NCBI GenBank assembly: GCA_015178975.1
Contig: WHVD01000186.1
Location: 1 to 64,000 of the forward strand
Source of the DNA: Hysterangium stoloniferum
Taxonomy: Eukaryota; Basidiomycota; Agaricomycetes; Hysterangiales; Hysterangiaceae
Length of the DNA: 64,000 nucleotides
Reading direction: 5' to 3'
The notes under the pieces are model-generated. The model had not been told where the DNA came from and searched no databases. It saw nothing but the letters and a program-made list of their open reading frames with translations. The position numbers and the translations under genes were made by a program. Positions 58,575 to 64,000 of this stretch are shown here, piece after piece. The stretch's first letter is position 1. Each line of letters opens with the position of its first letter.

Positions 58575-58655
58575 TCCATGGTGGTGTAGTGGTTAACATC
58601 GCTGTCTTTCATTAGTGATTACACAGCAGCCCGGGGTTCGATTCCCCGTCGTGGA
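58575..58655 (+). tRNA. tRNA-Glu(UUC) with a 10-nt intron
   Basis: Acceptor TCCATGG pairs with TCGTGGA. The D arm is GGTGTAGTGGTTAACATC, the anticodon stem GCTGT/ACAGC, the T arm CGGGG/CCCCG with loop TTCGATT. The anticodon loop is C-T-TTC-A-C, interrupted one base after the anticodon by the intron TTAGTGATTA (58611-58620 or nearby), the standard position for nuclear tRNA introns. A and B boxes are intact, and a T run at 58669-58678 fits a Pol III terminator. Confidence 0.9.
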
Positions 58656-59055
58656 ATTTAGTTTTGTCTTTTTTTTTTACCTAAACAACTTTATAATTGC
58701 ACTACTTTACCAGGACCCAGTCCAATATCACATTATTTTGCTTCAATTTGCTCATCACTGAAGTGTAAGTCATATTAATTTACTTCATCTTAGATATTTT
58801 ATTTATGTAGATGGCAAGATAATGTGCTGTCACACGCAGATTCGGGTCGGAAGATCCAGCAGAGTAATCGCCATTACATGCTCGACGGTGGAGGAAAGAT
58901 ATCCTTCATTGATGACGAGCAGTAAAGCGGATTACTCGCAAGGAGATATTCACCTCAAGATTATCCAATGTATCATATCAATATCAATACTATAATCGTA
59001 GCCCAGTGTTTAGGGTATATATCTAAACCCCAACGCCAAATCGTGGCTTTTAAAT
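58656..59055. other. Spacer between tRNA-Glu and SSZ1
   Basis: Contains the tRNA terminator T run and the presumed 3' untranslated region of the minus-strand SSZ1. No further gene. Confidence 0.5.
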
Positions 59056-61140
59056 CTACACGACAGACCAATCCCCAGCACCACCCCCTCTCGCTTTCAC
59101 CCCCACCTTCCCATCTACCCCCACCTCGACTACTATCTCTACACTCTTCTCTGGCTTACCCTTCTTGCCTTTAACGACAACACCCGCTCCCAATGCCACA
59201 TCCAACCCGCCCAGATATGTCTCTTTCTTTACGCCCCTCGCCTTCTCCTCAGTCGGCTCTGCGGGCTCCTCGTCTTCCTCGGCGTCGCTGTATACCTCGG
59301 CAGGAATAATCTTCGTCTGCACTACGTTGCTGGCTTCCCAAAACTCGAGGGGAAGAGTAAGGGTGCCAGCATCAGCAGTAACGGGAATCTTCACGGCCCG
59401 TTTCGCGGGGAGCGGTGTAGCCGTCGGGATGATCGGGATCCATGTCCCACCCTCCCCGTCCCCGTCCTCGCCCCCGTCAGCAGCAGGGACTAAAACGCCC
59501 ACCGTCTTCGCCGTAACGCCCACATCGACCGCATCGACCTTCATCTCCTCAGCAAGATCAATAATCCCCCGCGCGTGCAACGCACACCCCTTCGCCAGCA
59601 CCTCTTCGGCCTGTCCGATCTCCTCCTCCTTAGTGTGCTCCCCAAGCACGCCCGTAGAAACCAGCACCTGGCTCGCCGTCGACCCCGCACCGCCGCCGCC
59701 GCCGACCCACGCGACGCTATCCACCCACACACCCTCGTTACCGATCAGGTCCTTGACCGCAGCAGCGAGCCGCTCGAATACGGGGGTGAACAGCCCAAAG
59801 GCGCGTGTGCGGTTCACGGGCGCGCTGAAGTCGAGTCCTGCGTGCAGCGATTCGATGCTGATTTGGGTGCTGGTGGGTTTACCGCTGGAGCTGGGCGATG
59901 AGGAGGCGGTGAGAGAGCGCTTGATGTGTGGGAGAGAGAGGAAGAGTTTGATTTGTGCGCGGGTGGTGGACGGTGTCGGGGGGCAGACCTGTGTGTGGAG
60001 GGAGACAAGGAGATGAGAATGAGATGTCTCTGGTAGAAAAGAAGTAATGGAATGTTACGTACTTGAAGTGCTTCCCCTGTTTTCTTTGCGAACTCCTTTG
60101 CAAAGTATTTAACCAAAGTCTCGTCTATACTTCCCGGCTGTGCCGTCCCAAGCTCGGCAACCCGTTTGGAGCCCAAGGAGTGCACGAGGCCGGCACGGAT
60201 ACTAAGCAAGTTAATATTGACGTCCGTCGCGCCCCAATCGACGAGTAGCGTCGTGCGATCAGCCTGCTCCACGGGCGCATCAACAAGCACCGCGGCAGCC
60301 GCCGTATCCTCTTCCAAAAGCTGCAAAATGTTGATACCGGCTTCCTTGGCGGCCTCCTTCACAGCCTCCCTTTGTATGTCTGCAAACCATGCTGGAACGG
60401 TGATCACCACGCCCCTAGGCTTCACACCTAAAAAGTCCATGACTGATTGGTGTAGAGACTTGAAGAAGAGGACGGCTGCGTCGTGGGGAGTGAGATGCCT
60501 GGTCTGGGGCATAGGCTCGGAGCGAGGGGTTGCAAGGGGGGTAGGATGCTGGGTAGAGGGGCGGGAAGAAAGAGATGCGGGTGTAGTTAGTGGGGTGGGT
60601 GAGGGAATTAAGACCTGCACGGCATAGCAAGGTGTGTCTGGAAGACTTGGGTGTTGGATGAGGGGCGCAGATGGTGCAAGGCTCGCAAGTTCTGAAGAGG
60701 AAATCTCAGAAAATCTGTAGATTCGGATGAGAAATAGTAAGGCCAAGCATTGAAGATGGCTTACTTCTTGCCGAGGAAGTTTCTAAAATTGGTAATGGTA
60801 TTCTGCGCATTTTTGACGAGCTGGGGGAGCGCTTGGTTACCTACATACTATCGTATCATCAGTCTCTTGGGCTTGTGCTCATCTATGCGTAAAGCTAGCT
60901 CACCATCTCCTCTCCATTAAAGGATATCGCAGCAGCTATCTGCCTCTCTCCATCTTCATTCGCGATACATTCCGCCTTGCCCTCCTACAAAATCTCAAAT
61001 CGAGAAGGGAACCCAAGTGATACGAGACTCACTTTAGTGATAACGGCAATCGAAGCATACGCACTGCCAAAGTTGATCCCCACCACAGTCTCTCGCTCAT
61101 CCACCACGGCCACTGCTGGCTTTCCATTGGGTAGACTCAT
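59056..61140 (-). CDS. ssz1: Atypical Hsp70 SSZ1 (ribosome-associated complex)
   Basis: Ssz1 pairs with the J-protein zuotin at the ribosome exit and stimulates the Ssb Hsp70 acting on nascent chains. My model has five exons on the minus strand: 61140-61033, 60984-60904, 60847-60775, 60715-60063 and 59988-59056, giving 615 residues. The nucleotide-binding domain shows 'VVGINFGSAYASIAVITK', 'GKAECIANEDGERQIAAAIS', 'DFLGVKPRGVVITVPAWFAD' with 'QREAVKEAAKEAGINILQLL', and 'LLVDWGATDVNINLLSIRAG', a degenerate phosphate loop as in Ssz1. It continues 'QISIESLHAGLDFSAPVNRT' and 'VAWVGGGGGAGSTASQVLVS'. The protein is longer than yeast Ssz1 (538) through a Pro/Ser-rich insert near residues 110-150 and an acidic linker. 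An in-frame ATG at 61194 would add 18 residues but nearly touches the RCF1 start, so 61140 is preferred. Confidence 0.88.
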
Positions 61141-61204
61141 GGTGGTTGAAAACAAATTTGAATAAGCGCTCACGCGTTGCGGAGCCTGAAACAAAAAAAA
61201 ATCT
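61141..61204. promoter_or_regulatory. 64-bp divergent promoter between ssz1 and rcf1
   Basis: The two start codons (61140 minus, 61205 plus) are separated by 64 bp that include an A-run at 61191-61198. Both genes must be transcribed from this short space or from inside each other's 5' ends. Confidence 0.6.
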
Positions 61205-61689
61205 ATGGAGGGCCATCAGGACTCGACTTGGACGAGATATCTGCACAAATTTAAACAGCAGCCTCTGATCCCAATTGGTTTGTGTTTTAAAAGCTATAGA
61301 AATAGTAAGGAAGTGAGCATTAGGACATAGGCGTCGCTGCTACATGTGTTGCTTTTGTTGGTGCGACGAGGCGATTACGTTCTGGGGATCGCGCGTCATT
61401 TAATAGGCAGGCATTTTGTCTGATGCTCATATTGCATCGTGTCGCTTATAATGCCTCTAGATGGCTCCGTTTTCGTGTCATAGCCCAAGGCTTCACAGTC
61501 GCTGCTGCTGTCATTGGCGGGTGGCAAATTGCGCAGGACCGGAAAGCTGCGAGGCAGCAGGGGCTTACACCGACAACAGAAGAGGAACAGAAGATGGAGA
61601 AGGAGGCGGCAGAGAGAAGGCGGTTTGAGGCGAGGATGAAGGAGGCTGAGGAGGCGCATAGACTGGAGACTGGAGGCAAGGCTGTTTGA
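61205..61689 (+). CDS. rcf1: Respiratory supercomplex factor 1 (HIG1 domain)
   Basis: Rcf1 is an inner mitochondrial membrane protein that helps assemble and stabilise complex III-IV supercomplexes. My model has three exons, 61205-61277, 61331-61406 and 61461-61689, giving 125 residues. The HIG1 domain runs over residues ~15-70. It has 'FKQQPLIPIG', a first membrane helix 'VAATCVAFVGAT', the loop 'RRLRSGDRASFNRWLRFRV' and a second helix 'IAQGFTVAAAVIGG'. A charged coiled-coil tail ('EEEQKMEKEAAERRRFEARM') ends the protein. Intron 2 (61407-61460, 54 nt) uses a GC donor; splicing there restores the conserved N-R-(x)-L-R-x-R-V sequence. The length is at the short end for fungal Rcf1. The start is the only in-frame ATG upstream of the domain. 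Confidence 0.85.
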
Positions 61690-61957
61690 ATCGTGTGCGT
61701 GCGCCATTGTGACTATGAAATTATCTCGACCAACTGACGATTATCGATCGATCAAGTTTCAATGTATTATTAGACAATCGAAATATGTGTTATTCTGACT
61801 TACTCCGCACCAAGTTATGCACCGAATCTGGGCAACACACCACACGTGAACCATTTTGGCAACAAGGGCTTCCACTAATGAATACGTTTTATAAGCACAA
61901 ATACAATAGTCTATACAATCTATATAAGATAGTGACACCCTCAAATGTCCGTTGCCT
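61690..61957. other. Convergent intergenic region
   Basis: Holds the 3' untranslated regions of rcf1 and the ABC transporter; nothing else is seen. Confidence 0.5.
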
Positions 61958-64000
61958 CTAACAAAGGCCCCACCTTTTAGATTCCCGTTGCGGTGCAGTG
62001 TTTTCCTCCTGCGCCCGTATTACCTTTATGAAGACACTTTCTAAACTAATCCGTTCCACCGTATACTCAGGAAAGTCGTCTTGCCTGCTCAAAATGTCGA
62101 ACAACTCTGCTAGAGATAGATTCGTGTCACCGGTGTCAGTCATGATTACCGGGGCATCGGCTTCTTTAGCGGAATCGGTCCGGATAGGGACTTCAAAACG
62201 CGTCGCCACGTCATTTGCCATACGGGACCCTGGTATACGAGAAATGAGCTGTTGCGCCTTCACCATCTCCTCGCGCGTACGTGCAGGGAAATGTACTTCA
62301 TAGAGAGCGTATCGTGCTGCAAGTGCGTCCGGACTTCCGATTGCTGGATACAAAATAAATAATTTAAAAATAATTTCCTAGGACTATGCCGCAATTTCTT
62401 ACCGAGCATCCGACCTGCCAGTATTCCCACCTTGTTGGCAAGCGCCGACGCTTCTTCCATTGAATCTATAAAGAAGAGGCAAGCGATATTCAGGAAACCC
62501 GGCAAGTCGCAAAGGAATGCGTGCTACTGACGTGTAGTAATCACCACCGCTTTGCCGATAGCCATGCGACGGAAAGTAGCCCACATGCTTCTCTTCGTCG
62601 CAGCATCTATACCCGTTGAATATTCGTCGATAAGGATAACCGTCGGATTCCCTGTGGTTTGGAACAGGACCATTAGAGCGAACTTATGATGTAGGCTGAG
62701 TAGTTACCCATTAATGCTATCGCAAATGATAATTTCCGTTGATTACCTCCCGATAATGTAACGGCCAGTCGATCCGCATACTGGCTCAGTGTCGTAGCTT
62801 GTAAGAGGGATTCCACGTTTTGATCCAACTCTGCACCACGTTCAAGTCCCTTAAGTAACCCATAAATTACAAGATGTTGCCGAACGGTGAGTTGAGGGTC
62901 GATTGCTGTGAACTGCGGGCAAACGCCTAAAGAGAGTCTTGCTGTGTTGGGGTGCTCGATAATTGACGTGCCATTGATGTGAACGTCCCCAGAATCTGGG
63001 TAAAGATCACCCCGTATGATGTTGAAAATGGAAGTTTTGCCTATCATTGGTGTCTATGAGAGCCCAGGAATCAGAGGCGCAATTACAACTCACCAGCACC
63101 GTTAGGACCCAACAGAGCGAACACAGTATCCTGTGATACTCCAAAGCTAACGTTATCCACAGCTTTTGAATGCGACCGGTTGAAGGTCTTCGAAACGTGC
63201 AATACACGAAGCAAATCCGTAACGGACGTCTCAACAGCCCCTGTCTCGCCAGAAACATCTTTATCCTGTGCGTTATCCGATGTCGGCCGCACATCACGAG
63301 TTGGTGGCCGAGTGAGTTGGAGCCGGCGGGGGAGGACAGATCCAGAGTCGACGTAGACCAGTACGGCGAAAAAGAGGAGACATTCTATAATGAGGTAGGC
63401 AATTGGACCGCCGAATTTCTTGATGCTCCCTAGACTGGAAGTGGAAAATTCCCCATCCTCGCAAAGAAGGGAGAATAGGTTTACGGATACGAGGGAAGCG
63501 CGCAGCTAAATTGTTGTCCGAATTAACAAATTGTGTTAAGAAAAAGCGAAGCAAGACTGACCACACTGGCTACTGGGGATGCCAAGGAAACCGTGAAATC
63601 TGCGGGATGTGTGAGTTGGGAAGAAGATTGGGATGGGGAGATACCATAGGCCACTCACGAGTAATAGTGATGATTCCAGCCGCCTTCGAATTCTTGGCAT
63701 ACGTAATCGTCAACAAGTAGCCTGCGAGGTACAGCTGCATAATTTTAAAAATAACGATCTCCGTGCACGACGTGGATCCAAGACACTCACAATGAACATG
63801 AGAACCTGATACCCTGCCACTGCAGCAAACGCAGCCAGGGGCGATGCAGTGAACAGTGTAACGCAGTAGGCAAACAGCGCTGAAGCAAATCCATACAGAA
63901 CCATAACAATCCACTGAAAAATAACAATGGTTAATAAAACAATGATGTCCATCACTGCAACGAAGTAAACGGACTAAATATCCCAAGCCATGGAACTGAT
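61958..64000 (-). CDS. ABCA-type ABC transporter, C-terminal part
   Basis: Partial gene running off the right edge. On the minus strand, from 64000 inward, come transmembrane segments ('VLLTIVIFQWIVMVLYGFAS', 'PLAAFAAVAGYQVLMFIVSV'; 63955-63710). The second nucleotide-binding domain follows: 'LHVSKTFNRSHSKAVDNVSF', Walker A 'GPNGAG|KTS' split by a 53-nt intron (63041-63093), Q-loop 'GVCPQFTAIDPQLTVRQHL', signature 'LSGGNQRKLSFAIALMG' (~62760-62690) and Walker B 'VILIDEYSTGIDAATKRSMW' (~62650-62590). After an intron comes 'SMEEASALANKVGILAGRML'. The tail 'YTVERISLESVFIKVIRAQE' (~62060-62010) is the conserved ABCA C-terminal motif. The stop is at 61958-61960. ABCA proteins move lipids across membranes; substrate and location cannot be told here. 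Confidence 0.9.

Noticed and set aside
59165-60627. Long plus-strand open frames (up to 283 codons)
   Set aside because: They are antisense to SSZ1 exons, where strong codon bias and high GC keep the opposite strand open.
61141-61194. SSZ1 start at the upstream ATG (61194)
   Set aside because: It would leave only 10 bp to the RCF1 start and adds residues not expected for Ssz1; kept as an alternative only.

Overview
The window looks like a stretch of nuclear chromosome from a filamentous basidiomycete, probably an Agaricomycete. Host genes carry several introns of about 50-80 nt, two of them GC-AG. The recognisable host genes (RAD9, GlcNAc-6-phosphate deacetylase, the atypical Hsp70 SSZ1, RCF1, an ABCA-type transporter) are fungal. 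The transposons are the mix typical of this group: KDZ, chromodomain Ty3/gypsy, Helitron, Tc1/mariner, CACTA-like foldback elements and Mutator-like elements (MULEs). The species cannot be named from the sequence alone.

Layout. From 1 to about 20.3 kb is a transposon graveyard: a KDZ transposase remnant, a solo LTR, a degenerate ~70-bp tandem repeat, a broken gypsy pol with a foldback element inside it, a Tc1-like element with 211-bp inverted repeats, a gypsy gag-protease fragment, and a Helitron split by a solo LTR. From 20.4 to 33.3 kb is richer-GC host-like sequence. A 5.1-kb MULE (22046-27116, 9-bp target duplication) cuts through the end of a multi-exon host gene, and a locally inverted and duplicated pair of unknown gene fragments follows. 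From 33.3 to 47.6 kb transposons return: a tRNA-like sequence, two solo LTRs, a truncated gypsy element and a 7.1-kb MULE (40555-47639, 9-bp target duplication). The second MULE encodes a GCM/WRKY-type zinc finger, a DDE core, a USP-like peptidase, a PHD finger and a PWWP/Tudor-like module, and has five TTAGGG-type telomere units inside it.

From 47.8 kb to the end is gene-dense host sequence: rad9, a predicted cell-surface Cys/Ser/Thr-rich protein, a DUF202 membrane protein, nagA, tRNA-Glu(UUC), SSZ1 and RCF1 sharing a 64-bp divergent promoter, and the 3' half of an ABCA transporter that runs off the window. The boundary between transposon-rich and gene-rich DNA is sharp: rad9 starts 120 bp after the second MULE's target duplication.

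The insertions are nested and can be ordered. Removing the solo LTR from the Helitron, the foldback element from the gypsy integrase, or the small Tc1 derivative from the first MULE gives back clean pre-insertion sequence, and in the first two cases an open reading frame. The most unusual finding is the domain set of the MULE family. It is represented here by one long copy with several coding lesions and one internally inverted, deleted copy that shares an in-frame stop with the first.
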